Virus record (IMG/VR): IMGVR_UViG_3300044998_000395
Span: 1-61,544 of that record
Strand: one strand, 5' to 3'
DNA: 61,544 nt
Source: a virus
Below are positions 26,376 through 36,549 of this stretch, in pieces. Position numbers and translations under genes: made by a program. The notes below the pieces were generated by a model. That model saw nothing but the letters and a program-made list of their open reading frames with translations, made no database searches and was not told the DNA's origin. Each line of letters begins with the position of its first letter. The first letter of the stretch is position 1.

Positions 26376-29186
26376 TCACCAAGTAAACACAGCGTATGCA
26401 TCGGAGCTCGAGCTCGGCGCATCAATCACGAGAACGCTCTCGCTCGCGTTCGTTCCAGCCTGCGTATGGCGGAACGTGAGCGTGTCGCCCGCGGTCACGC
26501 CGGCGAGTGTACCACTCGAGGCGCCGGCCGAGATCACGGTCGCGTATGCGCCACCATTGATGCTCGCCTCAACGACGCCCGTCGCTAGCACGGGCGAGAT
26601 GCTCAGCCCGTACGAGCCCGTCGTTGGCGCGGTGTAGCCAGAAGTCGCGACGTTGATGGCCCGCACCCCGGCGAAGAACGTCCCGCTCAGCGCGCTAGTG
26701 GTAGTGAAGTCCCACACCGTGTTCTGCAACGCCTCGAACACCGTGCCCTCGTAGGTGTGTCGCGTCTTCACGCTTACGCGAAGCGTGCTCGGGATCGCGC
26801 CGTTCGTTGCTCGCAGGATCTTTGCCCGCGTGACAGCCTGCGGGATCGTGCCCAGCCAGTCAGTCGTGAAGAGAAGCGTGTTCGTGCCCGCAGGATCATT
26901 ACGGAACTCCATCGCGTACTGAGTCGTGTTAGCCGTCGGGAAGTCAGCCGCGACGCTTGACGCGTCGTTGAGCACGCCCACGACTTCGTCGAAGGTGCGG
27001 TAGTCGCGCCTACGCCAAGTCAGGGACAAGCCCGAGTCGATGCTCGACGACCCAGTCGGGTAGCGCGTTCCGTTGATGCTGAGCTCGACGGGCGGGTACG
27101 GCTTGCGCGCTCGGTCCGCCATCGTAAGCGAGATCTGGGTTGCGCCCGACTCGGACAGCGTGTTGGTTCGCGACTGCGTCTGGAGCCGCACGTGCACGTT
27201 ATGGCCGCGCGGGATCGCGACGTCAGCGATGGTTCCGCGCACCAGCCAGACACGCGCGCCGGCCGCGTGATTCGCGGGCGCTGTGTCGCACAGGCCGCGC
27301 CACACCGTGTTGAGCGTAAGAGTCGACCCGCCGTCAACGAATGCGTCGCAGGCGACGAACTCGTTGTCGATCAGGAAGAGGTTCGTCAAGTTGCTGCCGA
27401 CGTCGGCCGCGCCCGGGCTCTGCGTGAGCTTTGCCTTGAGCCGCGCCACGGTGTCCGGGTTGGGCAGGACGACGACGCCGCTGTGCGGGTTCGTAGCGCC
27501 CGCGCTCATCGACGACTGGAGTTCGCCGGCGAGGATGAACTCAGACCCAGTGCCTGCGTTCGTGAACACGCCGCTCGGGGTCGACGCCGAGCTGCGCTGC
27601 AGGAGGTTGTACCGTGCAGCCCTATCGCCCTGCTTGCGGCCCGAGGCCCACACGCGGTCGATCACGCCGGGCTGGTCCGGGTCTCGACGACAGAACGCGA
27701 GCGGCGCCTCGAAGACGCAGTTGTCGCCCGACGGGATCGCGACGAGCGTGTCGCTGGGCCGCGTCCACGACGTCGCGGGCGGATCGGCGAAGGCGCCGGA
27801 GTCGTACGTGAACACGTCTTGCACGAGGTTGAGCGTGATCTCGCCGTTCGCATGCGTGCCGTAGTCCGCGTTCGTCACGCGCATCGGCAGCTGCGTGATC
27901 CCAAGCGTCGAGTTTGTCCACGCGATCACCATGCCCGGGACGACGTTATAGAACTCGCGGTTGACGACGAGCGTCGCCTTCGCGAGCGGGAAGCTCAGCC
28001 CACGCAGCGTCCGCGCCGCGATGTCGTTCGCCGTCTTCGCCACCTTCACGCCCGGGAACCGCTGCGTCACGCTAACGTTCAAGCCGCCCTGCGTGAACTG
28101 GTTGGCCGTATCCTGGGCGAACGCCGACGTGTCGAAGTAGTCACGCGCCCGGTCGCTGTACTCGACTCGCACTTGGTTCGTCGTGTCGTCCCACGAGCCT
28201 CGCGAGAAGTCCTTCACCTCGATCACGTTCGAGTCGTCGGCCTGCGGCACGCTGCCGATGAGGTAGTCCGCCCGCGCGAGGATGACCTTCCACTTGCCCG
28301 AGTTCGGGTCGAGGTACACGACGCCGTCGATCTGTTGCTGGATGAGATCGAGCAGTTCCTTCGCCTCCATCGGCGAGTCGAGCACGAAGCTGAAGCCGTT
28401 ACCTTCCGTGCGCAGCGTGTTAGCCGCGTTCGTGAAGTTAGCAACGTCGATGTCGCCGGCCGGGAAGCCGAGGCCCCAGTCAGTGTTCGTCATGATCTCG
28501 TAGATCACGTTCATCGGGTTAGCGTCGGCGTTCGAGTTGACGCCGGGCGTGCCGAGCCCAAGGCCGTTCGGGATGCGGCGCACCTCGAAGGCCCACGGCG
28601 CGATGCTCGTGGAGTTACCGAAGTAGAACTGACGGGTGACGACGTAGGTCGTGCCGCGGTAACCCGGGCACGGCGACTGGAAGTCGTCGAGGTACGGGTC
28701 CGCGCCCTGCAGCTCGTCGCCCATGTACACCGCGACGTCGCCGCTGATGCCACCGCTGCCGAGTTCGTCGCCGCCGAAGAGGTTCGGCTGGCTGATGTTG
28801 ATCACGCTGTCAGTAGACGTGACGGTCGTGAACACTTCCTTGTCGGCTACCCAGATGCGACGCAGCGAGTCAATCTTGCCGCGGCACAGCGCCATCTGCA
28901 CGCCGAGGTAGTAGCGGTACCCGGTCGTCACCTTGCTCGAGGAGAAGAGGCCGGTCTTGACCTTCTTAGTGATGCCTTCCTGTTGGAAGTCCCCGTACCA
29001 CACGACGTTAGGCGCCTCGAGCTTCACGGTGCCCCACACGATCGGGACGACGCGGCCCTCGGTGGCGGTCGGGAACCGGAAGTCGCCGAGGCTCGCGGGC
29101 TTGGCGTTCTCCACCTTCGGCTTTGGGCGGAGGAACTCACTGAGCACGAAGACGACGGCGTACAGCGCTAGCGTGAGGAAGAACAT
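26376..29186 (-). CDS. Tail tip / host-specificity protein (Phage_tail_3-like)
   Basis: A 936-aa protein at the end of the tail module. The N-terminus has a membrane-like or hydrophobic start (FFLTLALYAVVFVLSEFL), then GRVVPIVWGTVKLEAPNVVW and TNTDWGLGFPAGDID, which fit the tip proteins of GTA and lambda J-like families. The centre LIQQQIDGVVYLDPNSGKWK matches the tail-hub fold. The C-terminal 250 residues are beta-rich and Ser/Thr-rich and probably contact the receptor. It ends next to element B and has no further tail-fibre gene after it. Length suits a siphovirus tip. Confidence 0.85.
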   Translation of the reverse strand: MFFLTLALYAVVFVLSEFLRPKPKVENAKPASLGDFRFPTATEGRVVPIVWGTVKLEAPNVVWYGDFQQEGITKKVKTGLFSSSKVTTGYRYYLGVQMALCRGKIDSLRRIWVADKEVFTTVTSTDSVINISQPNLFGGDELGSGGISGDVAVYMGDELQGADPYLDDFQSPCPGYRGTTYVVTRQFYFGNSTSIAPWAFEVRRIPNGLGLGTPGVNSNADANPMNVIYEIMTNTDWGLGFPAGDIDVANFTNAANTLRTEGNGFSFVLDSPMEAKELLDLIQQQIDGVVYLDPNSGKWKVILARADYLIGSVPQADDSNVIEVKDFSRGSWDDTTNQVRVEYSDRARDYFDTSAFAQDTANQFTQGGLNVSVTQRFPGVKVAKTANDIAARTLRGLSFPLAKATLVVNREFYNVVPGMVIAWTNSTLGITQLPMRVTNADYGTHANGEITLNLVQDVFTYDSGAFADPPATSWTRPSDTLVAIPSGDNCVFEAPLAFCRRDPDQPGVIDRVWASGRKQGDRAARYNLLQRSSASTPSGVFTNAGTGSEFILAGELQSSMSAGATNPHSGVVVLPNPDTVARLKAKLTQSPGAADVGSNLTNLFLIDNEFVACDAFVDGGSTLTLNTVWRGLCDTAPANHAAGARVWLVRGTIADVAIPRGHNVHVRLQTQSRTNTLSESGATQISLTMADRARKPYPPVELSINGTRYPTGSSSIDSGLSLTWRRRDYRTFDEVVGVLNDASSVAADFPTANTTQYAMEFRNDPAGTNTLLFTTDWLGTIPQAVTRAKILRATNGAIPSTLRVSVKTRHTYEGTVFEALQNTVWDFTTTSALSGTFFAGVRAINVATSGYTAPTTGSYGLSISPVLATGVVEASINGGAYATVISAGASSGTLAGVTAGDTLTFRHTQAGTNASESVLVIDAPSSSSDAYAVFTW

Positions 29187-29993
29187 TCAGTCAATCCCCT
29201 TGCGGAAGATGTCCTGCAGCGGCACGAACGCGAAGCCGCCGAAGTTGTCTTTGTTCGAGAACTTGCTGTTGCACGTCGCCAGTGAGTGGTCGCACCCAGC
29301 AAACACGTCCACGGTCTGGTTGAGCACCGTGTCGGAGAACGGGTACCACAGCGTCAGCACGTCTCCGGTCTGCGAACGGATGAACCGGTACTCGCTAGTG
29401 CCGAAGGCGACGAACCCGCCGTTCGCCCAGTTACTGCCCTTCGCCGCGCCGAGGCCGGGCACGGTGATCGTCACGCCGCTCACCGCGCTCGCGGTGCCTG
29501 TGTACTTGAATAGGGACGAGGCGACCTTGCACCTTGCGTCGAAGAGCGCGTGATTGCACAGGCCCTGGAACGTGAAGCGCGGGATCTGCCGCGACTGCGC
29601 CGCTTGGAGCGGGAGCACGGCGATCGACGAAGCGCTGCCGTCAGTCGTGAAGGCGACGGACTGCACCATCCCTTTGAAGATCACGACGGTCTCGCCATCG
29701 TCGCGATGGAGTCGCTTCACGGTCAACGAAGCCCGCCGGCTGGGCAGGTTCTCGATGAACTGCTTCGGGAACGGGTGGTCGCTAGGCAGCGTCACCTCGA
29801 TCATCTCGGCCGGGGTCTCCTTGCCGAGCTGCACGCTCGTGCGCGTGATGGCGGCAGACTGGTACGTATTAGGCAGCACGACTTGGTCGCCTTCAGCGTC
29901 AGTAAGGTACCACGTCTCGGCGCCGAGCGAGATCTCGAAGAGCTCGATTGGCTGTCCGCCCTGCTGGCTGATTTCCCTCGCGTCGTACGTCAC
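29187..29993 (-). CDS. Tail assembly protein, phage BR0599-like
   Basis: A 268-aa protein. CNHALFDARCKV (about 147-158) and AGCDHSLATCNSKFSNKDNF near 230 match the Cys-pair signature of the BR0599/DUF2163 family, a distal-tail component in GTA-like siphoviruses. It stands between the 563-aa tail protein and the tip, the usual place. Overlaps the upstream gene by four bases. Confidence 0.85.
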   Translation of the reverse strand: MTYDAREISQQGGQPIELFEISLGAETWYLTDAEGDQVVLPNTYQSAAITRTSVQLGKETPAEMIEVTLPSDHPFPKQFIENLPSRRASLTVKRLHRDDGETVVIFKGMVQSVAFTTDGSASSIAVLPLQAAQSRQIPRFTFQGLCNHALFDARCKVASSLFKYTGTASAVSGVTITVPGLGAAKGSNWANGGFVAFGTSEYRFIRSQTGDVLTLWYPFSDTVLNQTVDVFAGCDHSLATCNSKFSNKDNFGGFAFVPLQDIFRKGID

Positions 29994-31681
29994 TCGAAGA
30001 CTCCCTTCACTGGGAAGCTGACCTCGGCCTCGGTCGAGTTGAAGTGCGTGAACTCGATCTCGTCGCTGTCGACTCGGACGAGCTCGATGATCTCGATCCG
30101 GTCGATGGTGTTGAGCGGGATGTCAGCAGACCACGTCGTGTTGAGCGTCAGCTGCTCCTGGGTAGGCGACAGTTCAGACGCCGAGACCACTGTGCGAACG
30201 ATCTGCGTACCGTTCGTGAGGTTGACGCGAATGAGATTACGCGGCGCGCGCGACTGCACATACTTCGCGTATCCCGTGTTCTCGATCGTGAGCGTGCTCG
30301 CTCCGTTTGATGGCGCAATCGCGGCCGTGAGGTCCTTCGACCTGTTAGGCATGTAGAACGAGACCTGCCGACCTTTGAGCGCGTGCAGGAGCTGCCGCAC
30401 TTCCCACGTGCGCTGGAACGTGCGCGAGAAGAACGTCTTACCGCTGCTCTTCTTGCTATGGTCCCAGGAAGTGCGCTGCACCGGCACGCCTGTGTCGTTG
30501 TCGATCGTTGTGAGCCGCCGCTCGAGCGTCTCGTCGAGAGTCGAGTCTACGAAGTTGTTGTCGTCAAGCAGGACCTTAGAGTTCAGCGTTGCGAAGGCTG
30601 CCGTGCTCGCGAGGTCGACGTCGTTGTCAATCGTCGTGAATCGTATCCCGATCTCCGCGCCGTCAGCGACGTAGCGGCGGATCTGCATGCGTCCTTCAGC
30701 GATGGCGGTTCGCAGCGGGTACACCTTTGTACCGCGGGCGTAGGCATTCGTAAGCGGCGAGGCGAACGTAAGCGAGGTTGCGCCAACGGCCGTGATCTCG
30801 ATGGCGTCGTACGTCGTGTCGTCCTGAAGGACGATCGCGAGACCGCCGACACGGTAGTCCGCGAAGCTCGTGGTGCCAACATTGATCGAAGTCTGCCCGG
30901 CTGTCGCGGCTGAAGTCAACTCGGTCGGCTCGTGCCACATCGGCAGGCCGAACACGCGGCCCTGCCAGTCGAACATCAGGTTGTCGATTCGCTGCCTTTG
31001 CGACCCGTCACGGACGATGAACGTGTGGTCGAACTGCTGCCTGGGCGCGCGACGAAGCGCAACTCGCTGCTCGCTGCCGTCAACGGCCTCCATGACCTGC
31101 GTCAAGAACTGCAAGCGCTCGATGACTGGTGCCTGAGGACGGAACGGGAACACGACGATGCGAGACCCTGTGACTGGCACCTCAGTCGTGTATACGTCGA
31201 AGACGAAGTCGAGCGTGTCGTCGATCTGGGCGGGACCGTTCGGGCTCACCGTCATCGTGAACGAGAACCCGCCCTGCGGCGGCAGCGTTGCTGGGATCGT
31301 CGGCAGCCCGGTGAACGTCACGCCGCTGCCGAGGTTATTGACGAGGTTCGTCCACGAACGGTTGCCCACAAGGTACGAGCTATACACGTCAAAGTCGACG
31401 ACGACGGGCGACAAGATGTTGCCCAGCGCGACCGACCGCGGTACGACGTGCACGCGGTCAAACCAGTCAGTTCGTACGCCGAAGTCAAGGTAGCCCGGGT
31501 AGTCGATCGTCGTGTACGGCACGTTGCCACCGAGTGCGTAGACGCCCGCCTCCGGGTACACGTTCGGTAGAGCGCCGCGCGTAAGCCCGAGCGGATGCGG
31601 ATGGTCAACGGCCTCCGGGACTTGGCCGTCGATGACCGCGAACTCGTGCCCGCTGAGGATTGTGCCTGGGAAGTCAGCCAT
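29990..31681 (-). CDS. Distal tail protein
   Basis: A 563-aa beta-rich protein. EAVDGSEQRVALRRAPRQQF (about residue 204) matches a conserved segment of distal-tail proteins in GTA-like phages (W/x-D-G-x-E-x-R). The first 190 residues contain a Ser/Pro immunoglobulin-like segment. Position between the tape measure/fibre-like genes and BR0599 protein supports a baseplate-hub role. ATG at 31681 overlaps the upstream stop. Confidence 0.75.
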   Translation of the reverse strand: MADFPGTILSGHEFAVIDGQVPEAVDHPHPLGLTRGALPNVYPEAGVYALGGNVPYTTIDYPGYLDFGVRTDWFDRVHVVPRSVALGNILSPVVVDFDVYSSYLVGNRSWTNLVNNLGSGVTFTGLPTIPATLPPQGGFSFTMTVSPNGPAQIDDTLDFVFDVYTTEVPVTGSRIVVFPFRPQAPVIERLQFLTQVMEAVDGSEQRVALRRAPRQQFDHTFIVRDGSQRQRIDNLMFDWQGRVFGLPMWHEPTELTSAATAGQTSINVGTTSFADYRVGGLAIVLQDDTTYDAIEITAVGATSLTFASPLTNAYARGTKVYPLRTAIAEGRMQIRRYVADGAEIGIRFTTIDNDVDLASTAAFATLNSKVLLDDNNFVDSTLDETLERRLTTIDNDTGVPVQRTSWDHSKKSSGKTFFSRTFQRTWEVRQLLHALKGRQVSFYMPNRSKDLTAAIAPSNGASTLTIENTGYAKYVQSRAPRNLIRVNLTNGTQIVRTVVSASELSPTQEQLTLNTTWSADIPLNTIDRIEIIELVRVDSDEIEFTHFNSTEAEVSFPVKGVFE

Positions 31682-32667
31682 TAGACGATCTTCTTATACG
31701 CGACACCAGCGTTCTCAGAGCGGTCGCCAGACCCACCGACCTGCTTACGGATCATCGGGAATACCTTCCACGTGTCAGACCCGACGGTGAACTCCTGGCC
31801 GGGCGTGAAGTTCGCCATCTGCATAATGCGCACGTCCGGTGCGTAGCCCAGCAGCATCACTTGGTTGGGAGTAGGCGTCGTGTTAGCCCAGTGGATCGGG
31901 ATCTTGAACATCGGGACATACCCTGCGTTCGGCGACGCCCGTGGGAACGCGAACGCCGTCTCAGTGTTGTCGAACCCGGTAGCCCCTCCTCGCAGGTTGA
32001 TGACGTTGTTACCGGCCGTGTCTGGGTTGAGAAAGCTGCTGGACTGCGAGAACACGGCCCAGGTCATGCCGCCCGACTGGTTAGGCATCCCTGAGACGCG
32101 CATCGTCGACTTCTCGTCGCCTTGCGCCGTCGTGGACTGCCCGCTGCGTGAATCCCAGAGGAAGTTGTTAGTCGCGGCTCCACCAAACCCGTTGGCCCAC
32201 TGCGTGTGAACGACGTACTCCCCGCCGGTCCACGTTCCGATCTTCTCGATCGTGCCACAACCGAAGTGTCGGAACAAGCCAGGGCTGTACTCGAGCACCG
32301 CGTGGATGTACGGCGAGTCGGTTGACTGCGAGAAGAGAGTGAGTGCGGTGTACGGCCCGTCACCGATGCTCGTGAGACGTCGCTCGAGGGTAACAGCCCC
32401 GGTCGTAACTTGGCCGCGACCGGAGTCGCCTGGGTGCTGGCCGACGTTATTGCCGCTAGTGTAGCCCGTGGACTGGTACAGTCCGATGACGCCGCCAGAC
32501 GCGGCAGCCGACCAGCGGAACCCCATGAACACGGTCCCGCGCGAGATGACAGCCCGGCGGTTCACTGTGTCGAGTTCGTTCTGCGTCCAGCCGTTAGCGA
32601 CGGCGAAGTTTACGAACTGCGTTACGACGTCCTGCTGACTCGTCGCGACGCCTGTCTGGTAAGCCAT
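31681..32667 (-). CDS. Virion tail protein, paralogue of the 32669 product
   Basis: A 328-aa beta-rich protein of unknown exact role. GLYQSTGYTSGNNVGQHPGD and a later TWKVFPMIRKQ share a pattern with GATGFQSGNTWDNQPG and RYRVFQCG in the adjacent 428-aa protein, so the two seem to be tandem paralogues. Located after the tape measure, they are likely tail-tip or side-fibre components that may bind carbohydrate. Confidence 0.65.
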   Translation of the reverse strand: MAYQTGVATSQQDVVTQFVNFAVANGWTQNELDTVNRRAVISRGTVFMGFRWSAAASGGVIGLYQSTGYTSGNNVGQHPGDSGRGQVTTGAVTLERRLTSIGDGPYTALTLFSQSTDSPYIHAVLEYSPGLFRHFGCGTIEKIGTWTGGEYVVHTQWANGFGGAATNNFLWDSRSGQSTTAQGDEKSTMRVSGMPNQSGGMTWAVFSQSSSFLNPDTAGNNVINLRGGATGFDNTETAFAFPRASPNAGYVPMFKIPIHWANTTPTPNQVMLLGYAPDVRIMQMANFTPGQEFTVGSDTWKVFPMIRKQVGGSGDRSENAGVAYKKIV

Positions 32668-32668
32668 C

Positions 32669-33955
32669 TTAGCCCTCCTTCACTGCAAACTTCGCCCAGT
32701 TGTCCGTGCGCGCGCCGCACTGGAAGACGCGGTAGCGCTGCGTGCCGACTGTGATTGTGTCGTTCGGCACGACGCCGCCCTGTGCGTCGAACCAGAAGAG
32801 CCCATCGACCTCGCCCAGGATGCCGAAGCCACTTCCGGAGTTGACCAGCGAGCACGGACGAAGGATGTACAAGTCCCCGCCGGAGTTCGTCGTCCGGATT
32901 AGACGCGACGTCTGTGTACCCGGGTTACCGGCTCCAGGAACGAAGTCACTCGCGTCAACGACGCCCGTGGAGATGTTAGGCCAGTTGTCGCCGGCGTCGT
33001 ACGGCGGGCTTCCATCGACCCCGGTAGGAAACACAAAAGTGCCACCCGACTCGGCTGACCGAGCAGTACCAGACCACGCCGAGTTGCTGACGCGACCCCA
33101 GACTCCGCCGGGAAGACGAACGTATGCCGGGCCGATGGAGCTCGTCGAGAAGCGCACCGGGTCGCTGATGCCGGAGTGGTGAATGCTCGAGCTCGACGCC
33201 AGCATGTCCCATTCGTTCGTCGTGCCGCATACAAACAGCGGGTACGGGTACTCGCCCGCGGTGCCAAACCGGTTCAAGAACCCGAGGTGCATACTCGGGT
33301 AGTTAGACCCGATCTTGAACATCGCGACGATTCGGTACGGCGTGACGCTGACCCAGAAGTCAATCGTGCTCGTCGTAAGCGGGACGTAGCAGCCTTGATC
33401 GTTCGCCGTCGTGAAGCGACCCGGGCTGATGCCTGGCTGGTTGTCCCACGTGTTGCCGGACTGGAAGCCAGTCGCGCCCATGAGCTCGAAGTTACGAGCA
33501 CCAGACGGCACGTCGCTGAAGGTCCTCCACCCGACGATGATCGCGTCACTACCGGAGCCCGCACCCTCGACGATGACCTCGCGTTCACCGGAACCGCCGA
33601 CATTCGTCGAGCGCCGCGACGTCCAGCCGTTCGTGCCCATCGTCAAGTTGATGGTACAGCCTGAGCCAGCGCCCGTATCAGTCACGGCGTTGCCCGTCAT
33701 AGTAGGGTTCACCGTGTAGAGGCCAGCATTGATGATACGGACGGCCGTCACGGCGCCGCCACCATCGACGGTGACGACTTGCAGCTGAGCAGTAATCGTC
33801 GCGGTACCACCTGCGACTGTGAGCACATCGCCGACCGAGTATCCCGTGCCAGCAGCGTTGATCGCAACGCTCTGCACTGACGTGCCGGTGACGATGTTGT
33901 GCAGCATGTCGGCCATCGCCTGATGGCCAGTCACGGTGCCTAGGATCCACGCCAT
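32669..33955 (-). CDS. Virion tail protein, paralogue of the 31681 product
   Basis: A 428-aa beta-rich protein. It has an extra N-terminal Ala/Gly/Thr domain (GYSVGDVLTVAGGTATITAQ) typical of phage decoration or receptor-binding repeats, then the shared domain. It directly follows the tape measure gene. Probably part of the distal tail. Confidence 0.65.
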   Translation of the reverse strand: MAWILGTVTGHQAMADMLHNIVTGTSVQSVAINAAGTGYSVGDVLTVAGGTATITAQLQVVTVDGGGAVTAVRIINAGLYTVNPTMTGNAVTDTGAGSGCTINLTMGTNGWTSRRSTNVGGSGEREVIVEGAGSGSDAIIVGWRTFSDVPSGARNFELMGATGFQSGNTWDNQPGISPGRFTTANDQGCYVPLTTSTIDFWVSVTPYRIVAMFKIGSNYPSMHLGFLNRFGTAGEYPYPLFVCGTTNEWDMLASSSSIHHSGISDPVRFSTSSIGPAYVRLPGGVWGRVSNSAWSGTARSAESGGTFVFPTGVDGSPPYDAGDNWPNISTGVVDASDFVPGAGNPGTQTSRLIRTTNSGGDLYILRPCSLVNSGSGFGILGEVDGLFWFDAQGGVVPNDTITVGTQRYRVFQCGARTDNWAKFAVKEG

Positions 33956-33957
33956 GC

Positions 33958-36549
33958 TTAGCTCCTCTCCGTAGCCCTACGGTTACGGCGGATGATGTTG
34001 AGGACGACGCGCTCGCCGTCAGCTGAGTTGAGCGCGCCGAGGACTTCCTTCGGGTCGAGCACGTTGATCACGCTGACGTTTCCACCTATCGTCGCGCCGT
34101 TCGGCACGATGGTCCCGGGCCCGTCTGGCACGAAGAGCTCAGGGCCCTTCTCACCGACGACGCTGGGTCGACCGACGGGCGGGCGGCCGCCTTCAGCGAA
34201 CCCAAGCAGTCCTCTGAACAGCCCGAAGAGACCGCCGCCTCCGCCGCCGATGCCCGGCCCGCCGGAGAAGATCGCGTCGAAGATGCCGTCAGTCAGCTTG
34301 TCGAGTGCCTTGTTCCCGATGCTATCGAAGAACGATAGCAGCGCCTCCTCCGCCGTCTTCGCCCCGGTCGCGAACTCCTTGAAGGCGTCCTTCGCGGAGC
34401 TGCCGATGTCATCGAAGAACTCAGCCAGCTCGCGCTTCTGCTGCAGCTCGTCGAGCCGCTGGATGAACTGCACCATGATCGGGTCGTTGTCCTCGAGACG
34501 ACGACCGAAGGCTTGCTCGGCCTGCTCCTGCAGAGTAGCGATCGCGATAGCTCGCTCGCGGGCCTCGTTGCTTAGGCCGACGAGCTGGATCTCGCGCTCG
34601 ATGTCATCGAGGATCCGCAGCCGAGTGCTGACGACTGGGTCCTCGCGTGCATCGTCAAACGGGTCGTTTACGTCGCCGCCGGGGCCCTGCGGAACTCCGG
34701 CCGCACCACGCTGACGCCGCGCTTCACGGGCTGCGTCACGCTGGGCACGAGCCGCGCGACGTGAATCAACATTTACACCAACCCGACGAGCAAACTCGAA
34801 GTCACCCTCGAGCACGGCGTCCACGCCTTCCTTGAACTGGAAGGCGAAGTCCTTGCCAAGGTTGAGTCCTTGACCAACGACGTCCTCGTCGAAGTTCTTC
34901 TTGAACCGCCCGCCCACGTCGCGGAAGGCAGCCTCGATCTGGCGGTTGAACAGCGTTGCCGAGTTGGCGGCGATAGTCTTGGCCTGCTCGACGTTACCGG
35001 CCAGCAGCTGGTCGAGCGCATCAAGTGAAAACTGTACCTGGTCGTAGATTGCGTTAAGAACCTTGCCAGCGACCTGACCGATGGTACGGAAGAACGCGAT
35101 GATGCCGTTCGCGTAGTCCTTCCACAGCTGGAAGATCCCGCCAAAGACCTCGTTAGTGCTCGTGCCCAGGTCGTTGAACGTCTGCTCGATGAACTCGTAC
35201 GCATCGCCGAAGAACCCGATCACGAACTGGAGCCCGTCACGCACGCCGTTGACGAGTGACTCGATCAGGTCGCCGATGACGTCGATCGTTTCCCCGAACC
35301 CGATGGCCAGTTCCTCGAAGACAGCAAGCGTGTAGTCGACCGCGTCGTTCACGCCCTCAGCTTCGACAGTCACGCCAGCCAGCGCTCGCACGACGTCCGT
35401 GGTCAGGTCAACGAGGTCACGCAGCGCTCCGCCGAAGCCGTCCTCTCCAGCGACAATGAACAGCTCTTGGACCGAAGCCTTGAGTTCCTTGAACGACCCG
35501 CTCAGCGAGTTAGTGACAGTGTCACCGAAGGCCTTGGCCGTGCCGTTCGAGTTACGCAGCTGCGTGTCGAAGTCCTTGGCAGCCTTCGTATTCTCAACGA
35601 GGGCTAGGGCACCGGCCGCGACCTCACGACCGAAGATGATGCCAGCGGACCGAGCGTCGAGGTTGGCTGACGCGAGTCGCTCGAGTGCAGCCTGCAGTCC
35701 GACGCTGCGAACGTCGATCTCGTTGAAGTTGATGCCGAGCTTCTGGAGCTCCTTGCTCGCCTCGGCCGTCGGCCTGATGAGTGTCGAGATGACGCCACGC
35801 AGGGCAGTACCGCCGCGTGCGCCGTTCTGTGCATTGTTCGCGAGGACGGACAGGAACGACGCCGTGCTCTCGATGTCGAGCCCGACGGCGTTGGCCGTCG
35901 AGCCAACGAACGAGAAGGCGAGAGCGAGGTCGCGCACGTCCGTCGTAGACGCGTTCGCCGCGGCGGTGAGGACGTCAGCCACACGGGCCGACTGCTCAGC
36001 GCCGATCTGGAACTGTGCAAGCGATCGTACGACGATCTCGGAGGCTTCGGCCAGCTCAAGCTGACCTGCGGTCGCGAGCGCGAGCACCGACGGCAGCGAA
36101 GCCGCCTGCTGCTCGACCGTGAGACCGGCCTTCGCGAGTTCAACGAGGCCGCTGGCTGCCTGCGACGCAGAGAACTGCGTCGAGGTGCCGATGTCCCTTG
36201 CGATCGTCTCGAGTTCCTTCAGCTGGTCGCCAGTGGCACCGCTGACGGCAGCGAGGTTGGCGAGCTGCTGCTCGAACTCAGCGAACGTCGTGACCGCTTC
36301 CTTCACGAGGGCGACGCCGCTGAAGGCCGCGAACACGGCACCCAACGGCCCGACCAGCGCGGTCGCGGCGACGCGAAGACCACCCAGGCCGGTTCCCAGC
36401 CTGAGTGATGCACCTTGGAACCGGCCGAACTCGTTGCGACCCTGTGAGGCGGCTTGCCGCACACTGGCGATCGAGCGCTCAGCGGCTGCCGCGCCGCGGA
36501 CTGCCCCTGAAGGGTCGATGTCCACTTGTAGGCGAGCCACGTCGGCCAT
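33958..36549 (-). CDS. Tail tape measure protein
   Basis: An 863-aa protein. The N-terminal half fits the TP901-type core (FEQQLANLAAVSGATGDQLK; ARDIGTSTQFSASQAASGLV; NARGGTALRGVISTLI), followed by membrane-like helices around 400-500 and a Gly-rich end with FAEGGRPPVGRPSVVGEKGP, the usual tape-measure C-terminus. It sets tail length: at about 0.15 nm per residue, roughly 130 nm. Overlaps the chaperone T-frame by 71 bases. Confidence 0.95.
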   Translation of the reverse strand: MADVARLQVDIDPSGAVRGAAAAERSIASVRQAASQGRNEFGRFQGASLRLGTGLGGLRVAATALVGPLGAVFAAFSGVALVKEAVTTFAEFEQQLANLAAVSGATGDQLKELETIARDIGTSTQFSASQAASGLVELAKAGLTVEQQAASLPSVLALATAGQLELAEASEIVVRSLAQFQIGAEQSARVADVLTAAANASTTDVRDLALAFSFVGSTANAVGLDIESTASFLSVLANNAQNGARGGTALRGVISTLIRPTAEASKELQKLGINFNEIDVRSVGLQAALERLASANLDARSAGIIFGREVAAGALALVENTKAAKDFDTQLRNSNGTAKAFGDTVTNSLSGSFKELKASVQELFIVAGEDGFGGALRDLVDLTTDVVRALAGVTVEAEGVNDAVDYTLAVFEELAIGFGETIDVIGDLIESLVNGVRDGLQFVIGFFGDAYEFIEQTFNDLGTSTNEVFGGIFQLWKDYANGIIAFFRTIGQVAGKVLNAIYDQVQFSLDALDQLLAGNVEQAKTIAANSATLFNRQIEAAFRDVGGRFKKNFDEDVVGQGLNLGKDFAFQFKEGVDAVLEGDFEFARRVGVNVDSRRAARAQRDAAREARRQRGAAGVPQGPGGDVNDPFDDAREDPVVSTRLRILDDIEREIQLVGLSNEARERAIAIATLQEQAEQAFGRRLEDNDPIMVQFIQRLDELQQKRELAEFFDDIGSSAKDAFKEFATGAKTAEEALLSFFDSIGNKALDKLTDGIFDAIFSGGPGIGGGGGGLFGLFRGLLGFAEGGRPPVGRPSVVGEKGPELFVPDGPGTIVPNGATIGGNVSVINVLDPKEVLGALNSADGERVVLNIIRRNRRATERS

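Noticed and set aside
27192-29171. A 659-codon open frame on the plus strand opposite the tail-tip gene
   Set aside because: It is Arg/Val/His-rich, lacks domains and mirrors the codon pattern of the minus-strand gene. Other long plus-strand frames (for example 3375-4337, 15003-16115, 41864-42937, 59801-61078) are shadows of the same kind.
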